Positions 6,833 to 14,419 of a stretch of 17,399 nt of DNA are shown one piece after another. Within the stretch, counting starts at the first letter, position 1. Each line of letters opens with the position of its first letter. The notes below the pieces were generated by a model. The model did not search any database. It had not been told where the DNA came from and worked only from the letters and a program-made list of their open reading frames with translations. Made by a program: the position numbers and the translations under genes. This DNA is from Bacteroidales bacterium (lineage in GTDB: Bacteria > Bacteroidota > Bacteroidia > Bacteroidales > UBA4181): contig JAIRLS010000070.1 of assembly GCA_031259205.1 (NCBI GenBank), positions 1 through 17,399 of the forward strand, written 5' to 3'.

Positions 6833-7693
6833 ATGAGACAGTTAAAAATCACAAAATCAATTACTAACAGAGAAAGTGCTTCTTTGGACAAATATCTGCA
6901 AGAAATCGGTAAGGAAGAACTGATTACAGTAGAAGAAGAAGTCGAATTGGCCCAAAGAATCAAAAAAGGAGACAGGAACGCGCTGGAAAAATTGACGCGC
7001 GCAAATCTCCGTTTTGTGGTTTCTGTTGCGAAACAATATCAAAATCAGGGGCTTAGTCTGCCCGATTTAATCAATGAAGGCAACTTGGGACTGATCAAGG
7101 CAGCCGAAAAGTTTGATGAAACACGCGGTTTCAAATTCATCTCTTATGCCGTATGGTGGATACGCCAATCCATTCTTCAGGCGCTGGCGGAACAGTCGCG
7201 CATCGTCCGTTTGCCGCTGAATCAGGTAGGCTCGCTGAACAAGATCAACAAGGCGTTTTCGAAGTTCGAGCAGGAAAACGAACGGATACCGACCGCAGAA
7301 GAGTTGGCCGATGTGCTGGAAATCACCAAGGAAAAAATCGCCGATACGATGCGGGTTTCAGGCCGTCATGTGTCGGTGGACGCCCCCTTTATCGAAGGCG
7401 AAGATAACAGCCTGCTGGATGTGCTGGTGAACAGTGATTCGCCGGTAGCCGACCGGTCGCTGATGAACGAGTCGCTGATACGGGAAATCGAACGCGCCCT
7501 TGCCACACTGACAGAACGCGAACGGGATATCATCAAACTCTTTTTCGGTATCGGCGCTCAGGAAATGACGCTGGAAGAAATAGGCGAAAAATTCGGACTG
7601 ACACGGGAAAGAGTCCGCCAGATCAAGGAAAAAGCCATTCGTCGTTTACGACATACTTCCCGCAGTAAATTGCTGAAAAGCTATTTGGGATAA
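6833..7693 (+). CDS. rpoD: Primary RNA polymerase sigma factor RpoD (Bacteroidetes type)
   Basis: This 286-residue protein is a group 1 sigma-70 factor. It has region 1.2 (about 17-47, SLDKYLQEIGKEELITVEEE), region 2 with the -10-binding and core-binding segment (about 54-124: ANLRFVVSVAKQY, DLINEGNLGLIKA, RGFKFISYAVWWIRQSI), region 3 (about 133-206), and region 4 with its helix-turn-helix (about 225-280: TLEEIGEKFGLTRERVRQIK). It lacks the long acidic region 1.1, as is normal for the short housekeeping sigma factors of Bacteroidetes, which read TTTG and TAnnTTTG promoters like those found in this window. Its start MRQLKITKSITNRES is conserved in the group. A strong intrinsic terminator follows. 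Confidence 0.97.
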   Translation: MRQLKITKSITNRESASLDKYLQEIGKEELITVEEEVELAQRIKKGDRNALEKLTRANLRFVVSVAKQYQNQGLSLPDLINEGNLGLIKAAEKFDETRGFKFISYAVWWIRQSILQALAEQSRIVRLPLNQVGSLNKINKAFSKFEQENERIPTAEELADVLEITKEKIADTMRVSGRHVSVDAPFIEGEDNSLLDVLVNSDSPVADRSLMNESLIREIERALATLTERERDIIKLFFGIGAQEMTLEEIGEKFGLTRERVRQIKEKAIRRLRHTSRSKLLKSYLG

Positions 7694-7743
7694 TACGGGT
7701 TTGACTGCGTAATTTGGATTTATATTTATATTTGCTTGGAAAG

Positions 7744-7785
7744 AGGGGCTGTTTCAAATATATTTGAAGCAGCTCCTTTATTTTT
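7744..7785 (+). terminator. Intrinsic terminator after rpoD
   Basis: The arms 7744-7760 and 7761-7777 pair over 17 positions with two G-U wobbles (AGGGGCTG against CAGCTCCT at the base), followed by a T-rich tail. It ends the htrA-rpoD transcription unit. Confidence 0.88.
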
Positions 7786-7792
7786 CCCGTTG

Positions 7793-7844
7793 CCCTCCGC
7801 GAAGTTGTCATCACCGTAGAGCGGAGCGAAAATTTCACAGAGGG
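7793..7844. repeat. Imperfect inverted repeat in the rpoD-phosphomutase gap
   Basis: CCCTCCGCGAA (7793-7803) and TTCACAGAGGG (7834-7844) are complementary except at two positions that become G-U pairs in RNA from the minus strand. An alternative pairing is CTCCGC with GCGGAG (inside the same stretch). This may be one copy of a dispersed intergenic repeat; that is only a guess without the genome. The rest of the 297-bp gap shows no gene. Confidence 0.35.
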
Positions 7845-7961
7845 ACACAGGTTGCGGCATTAACCTGTTTTCCGGCAAGACGGCAACGTTGAAATACATC
7901 TGTTGAAATTACGCTGCCCAACTTTTTTCATGAAAATATCCGAAAGATAAAAAAAAATTCA

Positions 7962-7969
7962 TATTTTTG
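7962..7969 (+). promoter_or_regulatory. Possible -7 element for the phosphohexomutase gene
   Basis: TATTTTTG fits TAnnTTTG and lies 21 bp before the ATG, which would give a very short leader. No -33 TTTG is seen at the expected distance. Confidence 0.4.
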
Positions 7970-7990
7970 GACATTCAAAATTAAACTGTC

Positions 7991-9718
7991 ATGAACTTAA
8001 ATACTGAAATACTTGCCAAAGCACAGCCATGGCTTAAAGCTCCCTTCGACGAAGACACCCGTTCACAGGTGAAAGATTTGATCGACCACCATCCGGAAGA
8101 ACTGACGGACTGCTTTTACAAACATCTGGAGTTTGGAACCGGAGGCTTGCGCGGCATCATGGGGGCAGGCACCAACCGCATGAACATTTATACCGTAGGA
8201 ATGGCCACGCAAGGCTTGTGCAATTATCTGAGGAAGACATTCGTTTCCCTGCCGGAGATCAAGGTTGCCGTGGCTCACGATAGCCGCAACAACAGCCGTT
8301 TGTTTGCCGAAACCGCCGCAGGCGTCTTTGCTGCCAACGGCATAAAAGTCTATCTGTTCGAATCGTTACGTCCCACGCCCGAACTGTCGTTTGCTGTCCG
8401 TCATTTCGGCTGCCGGAGCGGAATTGTCATCACCGCATCACACAATCCGAAGGAATACAACGGATACAAAGCCTACTGGGACGACGGCGCACAGGTAATT
8501 CCCCCTCACGATAAAGCCATTATCGAAGAAGTAGGCAAAGTATCCATCGAAACGGTCAAATTCAACGGCCCGAAAGAGATGATCACCCTTATCGGAAAAG
8601 AAACGGATGAAGCGTACACCGACATGATCGTGCAATTGACGCTCTCGCCGGAAGCCATTCGCCGGCACCACGACCTGAAAATCGTGTATACGCCGATTCA
8701 CGGAACAGGCGTGAAACTGGTACCGATGACGCTCAAAAAGAAAGGCTTTACCAACATCTATTCTATTGCGGAGCAAGATGTGCCCGACGGAAACTTTCCG
8801 ACCGTAAAATCGCCCAATCCCGAAGAACCGGCAGCGCTGAATATGGCAGTGCAAAAAGCAAAAGAAGCGGACGCCGATATTGTGATGGGCACAGATCCCG
8901 ACGCCGACCGTGTAGGTATCGCCGTTAAGGACGGACGAGGCGAATGGATCTTGCTCAACGGCAATCAAGCCGCCGCATTGCTGGTTTACTACCTCATCTG
9001 TCGCCGGAAAGAACTCGGAATGTTGAAAGGAAAGGAATACATCGTGAAAACCATTGTCACCACCGATTTGCTGACCGAAATAGCCACCCAAAATAAAGTG
9101 ACCCACTACGACGTACTTACCGGATTCAAATGGATTGCCGACATTCTCCGTAAAAACGAAGGTACGGCTACTTTTATCGGCGGGGGAGAAGAAAGCTACG
9201 GCTACCTGTGCAGCGACGCCGTCCGTGATAAAGACGCCGTGATGTCCTGCGCCTGTTTTGCCGAAATAGCGGCATGGGCAAAAGATCAAGGAAAAACCCT
9301 GTTCGACATATTGTTGGATATCTACCTGCAATACGGCTTTTACAAGGAAGCGGGCGTTTCGGTAGTGAAAACGGGAAAATCCGGTGCGGAAGAAATCCTG
9401 TCCATGATGGAAGGATACAGGAATCGCCCGCCTGAAACCATCAACGGTTCCCCTGTGGTGAAAATACAGGATTACGCAAAACAAACAACCGCCGACCTGA
9501 AAACAGGAAAAATCACCCCGACAGGCCTGCCCAAATCCGACGTGCTGCAATTCCATACCGAAGACGGCAGCAAGATATCCATCCGTCCGTCCGGTACCGA
9601 GCCTAAAATCAAATATTACATCAGCGTAAAAGAAAATCTGCCTTCCGCAGACGCCTACGAAAGCGTAAACCGGTTGATCAATGACAGGATAGAAAAAATC
9701 AAAAAAGAACTGGGATGA
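7991..9718 (+). CDS. Phospho-sugar mutase (phosphoglucomutase/phosphomannomutase, PgcA-like)
   Basis: This 575-residue cytoplasmic enzyme of the alpha-D-phosphohexomutase family interconverts hexose 1- and 6-phosphates, feeding nucleotide sugar and polysaccharide synthesis. It shows all four family signatures: the phosphoserine loop TASHNP (148-153, Ser150), the metal-binding DPDADR (302-307), the sugar-binding GGGEESYG (397-404), and the phosphate-binding RPSGTEPK (532-539). The N-terminal part CFYKHLEFGTGGLRGIMGAG and the length near 580 match the PgcA/YhxB group rather than the shorter (about 450) ManB/GlmM group. Glucose versus mannose preference cannot be told from the sequence. An XylR-like regulator follows 24 bp downstream, so the two may be cotranscribed. 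Confidence 0.95.
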   Translation: MNLNTEILAKAQPWLKAPFDEDTRSQVKDLIDHHPEELTDCFYKHLEFGTGGLRGIMGAGTNRMNIYTVGMATQGLCNYLRKTFVSLPEIKVAVAHDSRNNSRLFAETAAGVFAANGIKVYLFESLRPTPELSFAVRHFGCRSGIVITASHNPKEYNGYKAYWDDGAQVIPPHDKAIIEEVGKVSIETVKFNGPKEMITLIGKETDEAYTDMIVQLTLSPEAIRRHHDLKIVYTPIHGTGVKLVPMTLKKKGFTNIYSIAEQDVPDGNFPTVKSPNPEEPAALNMAVQKAKEADADIVMGTDPDADRVGIAVKDGRGEWILLNGNQAAALLVYYLICRRKELGMLKGKEYIVKTIVTTDLLTEIATQNKVTHYDVLTGFKWIADILRKNEGTATFIGGGEESYGYLCSDAVRDKDAVMSCACFAEIAAWAKDQGKTLFDILLDIYLQYGFYKEAGVSVVKTGKSGAEEILSMMEGYRNRPPETINGSPVVKIQDYAKQTTADLKTGKITPTGLPKSDVLQFHTEDGSKISIRPSGTEPKIKYYISVKENLPSADAYESVNRLINDRIEKIKKELG

Positions 9719-9742
9719 CTTGTCTGTGAATTTTAAAACAGG

Positions 9743-10891
9743 ATGAAAAAAATACTTTTGCTTACCGATTTTTCCAGCGGATACAGCCGGAGCCTGTTAC
9801 AAGGTATCGTGAAATATTCCATAGAATACGGCCCGTGGGTGTTTTACCGGATGCCGATGTATTACCGCGAACTGTACGGCGATGAAGGAGTCATGCGCTG
9901 GGCGAAAAAATGGAAAGCGGATGCGGTCATCGCCCAGTTGAACAATATCGACGGTGAAAAACTTCATAAACTGCGGATTCCGGTCATTATCCAGAACTAC
10001 AAGGAACGCACCAGTAAAATGTGTAACATCACAGGCGATTATATCAAGACCGGCGAAATGGCAGCCAATTTTTTCATTCACAGAGGTTTCACCAATTTTG
10101 CTTATTACGGGTTCAGCGATATGATTTGGTCTCGCGAACGCGCCGAAGGTTTTTGTCGTGCTGTTAGAAAAAAAGGATTTACGTTGTCGATATTGAACAA
10201 CAACAACCGGAAGAACGAACAATGGTCGTTTAATCTGGAAACATTGAGCAAATGGTTGCTGGGACTTCCCAAGCCTGTCGCCCTTTTTGCCTGCGACGAT
10301 TATTTTGCGTCGCATATTACCGAAACTTGCAAAATCTACAATATTGCCGTACCGGATGAAATCTCCGTACTGGGAGTGGACAACGACGACCTGATTTGCA
10401 ATATTTCCGCCCCGCCGCTCTCCTCAATAGTGCTTGATGTGGAAACCGGCGGTTACAAGGCGGCGGCGGTATTGCATCAACTGATGAACAAAGAAATATC
10501 CCACGCTTTCGATATTGTGATACCTCCGAGCCGGTTAGAACTGCGCCAATCTACTGAAAAATTTGCAACTCAAGATAAAAATGTCCTGCAAGTGATAGGC
10601 TACATCCGGGAAAATTTCAGCAAACCGGTTTGTGTGAATGATATGATGCGCCTTGTGCCTCTTTCGCGACGGATTTTGGAAAAAAAATTTAAAAAGGAAA
10701 TGGGCGTTTCCCTTTATCAATATTTACTGTATTACAGAATCGAACAATTTGCCCGCATGCTCATTACCACTCAAAAATCGCTGAACGAACTGTCAATACA
10801 ATGCGGATTCGACGACTACAAAAATGTATCGCGACTGTTTAGAAAATTTAAAAGCATCACTCCGATGCAGTACAAGAAACTGTACGGCTGA
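9743..10891 (+). CDS. XylR-like transcriptional regulator (sugar-binding domain plus AraC HTH)
   Basis: This 382-residue protein joins an N-terminal periplasmic-binding-like, LacI/XylR-type sensor domain (about 1-270) to a C-terminal AraC/XylS double helix-turn-helix (about 283-382). Sensor features include the start KKILLLTDFSSGYSRSLLQGI, AVIAQL (61-66), VALFACDDYFA (179-189), and PDEISVLGVDNDDLICN (204-220). The DNA-binding end has LNELSIQCGFDDYKNVSRLF followed by ITPMQYKKL, the classic second AraC helix-turn-helix. E. coli XylR, which activates xylose genes, has the same architecture. In Bacteroidetes such regulators often control nearby sugar-use loci. Here it faces uxaE tail to tail with an 18-bp gap and no visible terminator, and sits next to a hexuronate block, so a uronate or related sugar ligand is possible but unproven. 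Confidence 0.9.
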   Translation: MKKILLLTDFSSGYSRSLLQGIVKYSIEYGPWVFYRMPMYYRELYGDEGVMRWAKKWKADAVIAQLNNIDGEKLHKLRIPVIIQNYKERTSKMCNITGDYIKTGEMAANFFIHRGFTNFAYYGFSDMIWSRERAEGFCRAVRKKGFTLSILNNNNRKNEQWSFNLETLSKWLLGLPKPVALFACDDYFASHITETCKIYNIAVPDEISVLGVDNDDLICNISAPPLSSIVLDVETGGYKAAAVLHQLMNKEISHAFDIVIPPSRLELRQSTEKFATQDKNVLQVIGYIRENFSKPVCVNDMMRLVPLSRRILEKKFKKEMGVSLYQYLLYYRIEQFARMLITTQKSLNELSIQCGFDDYKNVSRLFRKFKSITPMQYKKLYG

Positions 10892-10909
10892 CGTGCCGGT
10901 TTAAATTTT

Positions 10910-12166
10910 CTATTCTATCCCGAACAGTCTTTTGATATGACGTCCGTAGATATTCTCAATGACTTGGCGCCCGATGATTTCTTTGTGTTTCGTCAGGGCT
11001 TCGATATAAAGTATGCCGTATTCCGCCGCTATTTTGTAACCTACATGCATTAACTGGCGGAAATGGGGATTATAGTCGGGATGCCCCGGTATATGGCGCA
11101 ATGTGTCGGCCAATTTCTCGCCTGTCCATCGTTCTATTGATTTGGCGGAGGGAAGTCGGGCTTTGTTGATGTCAATTACGGTGGAATAGGGGCCGCAAAG
11201 TTCGTCGAACCGTGCCAATGCGCCGGCATAAATGACTTTGGCAAGGTCTATGGCTTCGTCGTCGTTAGACGCCGCCAAACCGATAATTTCCTCAAGCCAT
11301 GTGGTACCGGCGGTTTTCACATGAATCCCTTTATCATATTTTTTAATAAGTTTGCCCATAACGGGATAAATCGAAAATTTGTCGCTTCCCGAGTGAATGC
11401 TGAGTTTGAGGTTGTCAGGCAAGCCAAATTCTTTCACGGCGCAGTCGATCACCAGCAGGTCTTCTTCAAATTCTTTGGCAAAGCGGCCAATGTCGCCCGC
11501 ATAGTCCACGCCTTTATTGAACCGTCCGGTGAACTTGGGCGCAATGGTCTGTGCAGGAATTTTCTCCCCGGCAATAGCGCTCAAAATGAAAAACATCTCA
11601 ACAGGCGACTGTGCATCATTTACTTCATCCATGGAAACTTCCGCCACAAAACGGTCGGCGCCTTTCGCCTTTTCGATGTGCCGGTAAATCTTTCCGGCTT
11701 CCTGCACGGCATAGAGAAATTTCTCCGCAATATCTCTCAACCGCGCTTCGGACACGTCAAAAGAAGCGGCAATTCCCGGAATCGACAAAGTTCCGGTATA
11801 TTTTCGGTTTCTGTCCACAAAAGCGTCAATATCGGCTTTTTCCGCCTTTTTCCCGATATAATCCGCCACATCCAAAGTGAAAAAATCCGAACTGTCTATA
11901 AATTTGTCCACATTCGTGAGGTTAATGTGGTCGGCATCCACAAAATACTGTCCTTTGTAGGACAATTTTTTAACGGCCGAGTCGGCCTCTTTGCGGGTAT
12001 CGGCAGGAGCGGAATGTACAATCGTATGTTCGCGGTTGGACTTGTTCCACACCGGCACAATGTCAAATCCCAGTACTTTGCCCGCTTGAATCAAAGCTTG
12101 CAATTGAGCTTCCCCCTCGCGGGCAAAACGGTCGCCTACCCCAAATGAATATTTCCCTATCTGCAT
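10910..12166 (-). CDS. uxaE: Tagaturonate/fructuronate epimerase UxaE
   Basis: This 418-residue protein matches the UxaE family (tagaturonate C4-epimerase), which converts D-tagaturonate to D-fructuronate. It lets galacturonate enter the glucuronate branch without UxaB and UxaA. Features that made me recognise it are the N-terminal MQIGKYSFGVGDRF, FVDADHINLTNV (75-86), TIAPKFTGRFNKGVDYAGD (207-225), LSIHSGSDKFSIYP (255-268) and the HVKTAGTTWLEE segment (282-293). The His, Asp and Glu residues in these blocks suit the metal-dependent TIM-barrel fold of the family. I chose ATG 12166; the frame continues 17 codons upstream with a hydrophobic stretch that does not belong to the family. It is divergent from an SDR and a KDG-type kinase, and the three genes fit one pathway. 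Confidence 0.9.
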   Translation of the reverse strand: MQIGKYSFGVGDRFAREGEAQLQALIQAGKVLGFDIVPVWNKSNREHTIVHSAPADTRKEADSAVKKLSYKGQYFVDADHINLTNVDKFIDSSDFFTLDVADYIGKKAEKADIDAFVDRNRKYTGTLSIPGIAASFDVSEARLRDIAEKFLYAVQEAGKIYRHIEKAKGADRFVAEVSMDEVNDAQSPVEMFFILSAIAGEKIPAQTIAPKFTGRFNKGVDYAGDIGRFAKEFEEDLLVIDCAVKEFGLPDNLKLSIHSGSDKFSIYPVMGKLIKKYDKGIHVKTAGTTWLEEIIGLAASNDDEAIDLAKVIYAGALARFDELCGPYSTVIDINKARLPSAKSIERWTGEKLADTLRHIPGHPDYNPHFRQLMHVGYKIAAEYGILYIEALTKHKEIIGRQVIENIYGRHIKRLFGIE

Positions 12167-12229
12167 GATCTTTATTTTTGAATTTAAAACAATTATTATC
12201 AACAAGATGCACAACATTAGTTTGTGTCA

Positions 12230-12239
12230 TGTGCGCACA
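12230..12239. promoter_or_regulatory. Operator-like box 1 (TGTGCGCACA)
   Basis: A perfect 10-bp palindrome with a central CG, as in many LacI-family operators. It is nearest to uxaE and differs by one base from box 2. The regulator is unknown; no LacI-family gene is in the window. Confidence 0.5.
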
Positions 12240-12293
12240 CGAAAATACAAAATATTTTGTCTCTATAAATATTTTGTTTATTTTCGCAATCTG

Positions 12294-12313
12294 TTTTTGT
12301 GCGTACACAAAAA
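12294..12313. promoter_or_regulatory. Operator-like box 2 (TTTTTGTG-CGTA-CACAAAAA)
   Basis: Two 8-bp arms, TTTTTGTG and CACAAAAA, flank CGTA. The core TGTGCGTACA (12298-12307) is one base different from box 1, with a start-to-start distance of 68 bp. It lies 70 bp upstream of the SDR start and would overlap or follow a -7 element. Confidence 0.5.
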
Positions 12314-12383
12314 ATCGTTCTGACAAGATATTCCGGAAATACCTGAAAGAGAAGGTAAAAATAATTCATTCAAAAATAATATC

Positions 12384-13238
12384 ATGACAAAAATAATATC
12401 ATTCGACGACCTGAAAAACAAGGTCTGTGTATTGACCGGCGGAGCCGGTGTAATCGGCGCAAGTCTGGTGCGCGGGCTGGCTGCCGCAGGGATAAAAACC
12501 GCCATCGTTGACCTCAACGAGGAGGCCGCCAAAAAACTGGCTACCGAAGTGGAAAACGAATTTGACGTTGCTACCATCGGCGTGGGCGCCAGCGTGCTGG
12601 ACAAAGATTCGCTGCTGGCTGCAAAAAAAGTCATCAACGAAAAACTCGGCAAGATCAACTTCCTGATCAACGGCGCAGGCGGCAACTCACCCGCGGCAAC
12701 CACCCAAGTAGAAGAAATACAGCCCGCCAACCTGAACGAACTGGAAAAAACTTTCTACGGGCTAAGCATGGAAGGATTCCAGAAAGTATATGACCTCAAT
12801 TTCAAAGGCACCCTGCTGCCCACGATGGTTTTCACTACCGACATGCTCGAAGCGGGCAGAGGAGGAGTGCTCAACATCTCGTCCATGAACGCCTACAAGC
12901 CGCTCACCAAAATACCTGCCTATTCGGCAGCCAAGGCGTCTATCAACAACTTCACCGAATGGCTCGCCGTGCATCTGGCAAAAACCGGCATCCGCGTCAA
13001 TGCCATTGCTCCCGGTTTCTTCCTCACCAACCAGAACCGGTTCCTGCTGACCGACGAAAAAACAGGCGAAGCCACGCCGCGCGGCAGGAAAATCATCTCC
13101 AGCACCCCAATGGGCAAGTACGGCGAGCCGGACGACCTGAAAGGCGCCATGCTCTACCTGTTGAGCGACCTGTCGTCGTTTGTCACCGGTATCTGCATTC
13201 CTGTGGACGGCGGATACAGCGCATACGGCGGGGTATAA
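12384..13238 (+). CDS. SDR family oxidoreductase, probable D-mannonate oxidoreductase (fructuronate reductase)
   Basis: This 284-residue protein is a classical short-chain dehydrogenase/reductase. It has the cofactor motif TGGAGVIG (18-25), an acidic residue after the second strand (VDLN, 42-45) that favours NAD(H), NGAGG (96-100), catalytic Asn139, Ser166/167 and YSAAK (Tyr180, Lys184), and the C-terminal TGICIPVDGGYSAYGGV typical of the family. Members close to B. subtilis YjmF/UxuB reduce D-fructuronate to D-mannonate. The insertion between the NGAGG motif and catalytic Asn, the divergent uxaE and the KDG-type kinase 53 bp downstream all support that role here. It would replace the unrelated long-chain UxuB of E. 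coli. Substrate assignment is inference from context and resemblance; gluconate or related dehydrogenases of the same family are alternatives. Confidence 0.85.
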   Translation: MTKIISFDDLKNKVCVLTGGAGVIGASLVRGLAAAGIKTAIVDLNEEAAKKLATEVENEFDVATIGVGASVLDKDSLLAAKKVINEKLGKINFLINGAGGNSPAATTQVEEIQPANLNELEKTFYGLSMEGFQKVYDLNFKGTLLPTMVFTTDMLEAGRGGVLNISSMNAYKPLTKIPAYSAAKASINNFTEWLAVHLAKTGIRVNAIAPGFFLTNQNRFLLTDEKTGEATPRGRKIISSTPMGKYGEPDDLKGAMLYLLSDLSSFVTGICIPVDGGYSAYGGV

Positions 13239-13291
13239 CCGCGAATGGCCTTCCTTTTCTCCAAAACCAGAATTCAATACCCAAAACAAAA

Positions 13292-14371
13292 ATGAGTATC
13301 CAGTTAAAAAAAGAAACAAAATGGGCGCTGGTAGCGCCTACAAGTATGGGCGTGCGGATCACGCCGCAGAACGGACAGCCCGTATACAGCGGCGACCTGT
13401 TCCAAATGCAGGCGACAAGCGCCGAAACCAACGTGGCGAGTATCTCGTCCTATCTCGGATTGCCGGTAAAAGTACTTACCACTTTCGTGAAAGGCAGTCC
13501 CATCGCACAGTTTATCAAGCAAAATCTTCGCGCACGGGGAATGGACTACGAAGGCGCAGAAGTGGAACAGGGCGACCCGTGGGGATACCGGCATCAGTTC
13601 AACATTGCCGACAGCGGTTACGGATCGCGCGGCCCCCGCGTACACAACGACCGCGCCGGCGAAGTGGGACGCACGCTCAACGTGAAAGATTTCGACCTCG
13701 AACGCCTCTTCGCAACAGAAGGAGTGCAGATTATTCACCTTTCCGGACTGATCGGCGCTCTGTCGCCCGAAACAAGCCAATTCTGCCTCGAATTGGCACG
13801 CGCCGCCAAAAAACACGGCACACGCATCTCCTTCGACCTCAATTACAGAGCCTCCTTCTGGAAAGGCCGTGAAAAAGAACTGCACGGCATTTTCAAGGAA
13901 ATAGCCTCCGTAGCGGATATCCTCATCGGCAACGAGGAAGACTTCCAGCTTTGCCTGAACATCGAAGGGCCGGAAGCAGGCGGCAAAGCCATCGCCGACA
14001 AAATAGACGGCTTCAAGGAAATGACCATGCGCGTGAAAAAAGCTTTTCCGGCGGCCTCCGTCTTTGCCACTACGCTACGGCAGGTGGTGAACGTGAACGA
14101 ACACCTTTGGGGCGCGATAGTACTGGACGGCAACGACTTTACAGTTATCGAGCCGAAACCCATCCGCGTTCTCGACCGTATCGGCGGCGGCGACGGCTTC
14201 GTAGGCGGACTGCTCTACGGCGTCCTGAAAGGCTGGGAAGCGGAAAAATGCGCCCAATTCGGATGGGCAACCGGCGCTCTGGCAACCACCTTCCTGACCG
14301 ACTACGCACAACCGGCCGACGAAGAAATGGTGTGGAGCGTGTGGAAAGGCAACGCAAGAGTGAAACGATAG
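13292..14371 (+). CDS. kdgK: PfkB-family sugar kinase, probable 2-keto-3-deoxygluconate kinase
   Basis: This 359-residue protein has the ribokinase/PfkB fold. Near the C-terminus, DRIGGGDGFVGGLLYG (295-310) is the PfkB signature 2 with catalytic base Asp301 and the GGGD anion hole. FDLNYRASFW (181-190) is typical of KDG kinases, and ILIGNEEDF (210-218) is the usual nucleotide-side segment. KdgK phosphorylates 2-keto-3-deoxygluconate to KDPG, the last common kinase step of uronate degradation. The frame stays open far upstream inside the SDR gene; I chose ATG 13292 because the protein family starts there and the spacing to the SDR stop (53 bp) suits an operon. UxuA and KDPG aldolase are not in this window. 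Fructokinase-like activity is the main alternative. Confidence 0.85.
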   Translation: MSIQLKKETKWALVAPTSMGVRITPQNGQPVYSGDLFQMQATSAETNVASISSYLGLPVKVLTTFVKGSPIAQFIKQNLRARGMDYEGAEVEQGDPWGYRHQFNIADSGYGSRGPRVHNDRAGEVGRTLNVKDFDLERLFATEGVQIIHLSGLIGALSPETSQFCLELARAAKKHGTRISFDLNYRASFWKGREKELHGIFKEIASVADILIGNEEDFQLCLNIEGPEAGGKAIADKIDGFKEMTMRVKKAFPAASVFATTLRQVVNVNEHLWGAIVLDGNDFTVIEPKPIRVLDRIGGGDGFVGGLLYGVLKGWEAEKCAQFGWATGALATTFLTDYAQPADEEMVWSVWKGNARVKR

Positions 14372-14419
14372 GCAGGCTACCTGTCAAGGTCGTAGCCGGA
14401 ACGGTAAATTCAAAAGACA

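Larger units (their letters stand above)
12167..12383. promoter_or_regulatory. Divergent control region of the hexuronate genes
   Basis: This 217-bp AT-rich gap serves both uxaE (leftward) and the SDR-kinase genes (rightward). Between two TGTGCGYACA boxes there are mirrored elements: CGAAAATA (12240-12247) opposite TATTTTCG (12279-12286), and CAAAATATT (12248-12256) opposite AATATTTTG (12268-12276). CAAAATATTTTG (12248-12259) is itself a palindrome. On the minus strand TAATGTTG is a weak -7 candidate for uxaE, with box 1 in its spacer; for the SDR gene TGTTTTTG (12292-12299) overlaps box 2. Neither promoter matches the consensus fully, as is common for regulated promoters. Confidence 0.6.

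Noticed and set aside
8438..9556. Leftward 372-codon frame opposite the phosphohexomutase gene
   Set aside because: It lies wholly over a gene with all four mutase signatures, and its translation looks random (Phe/Val/Gly-rich antisense pattern).
11321..12148. Rightward 275-codon frame opposite uxaE
   Set aside because: Antisense shadow of a conserved enzyme; no domain or start signals.
12959..13291. Long N-terminal extension of the kinase into the SDR gene
   Set aside because: This part is an out-of-frame, Arg-rich reading of the SDR coding sequence; the kinase family begins at 13292.
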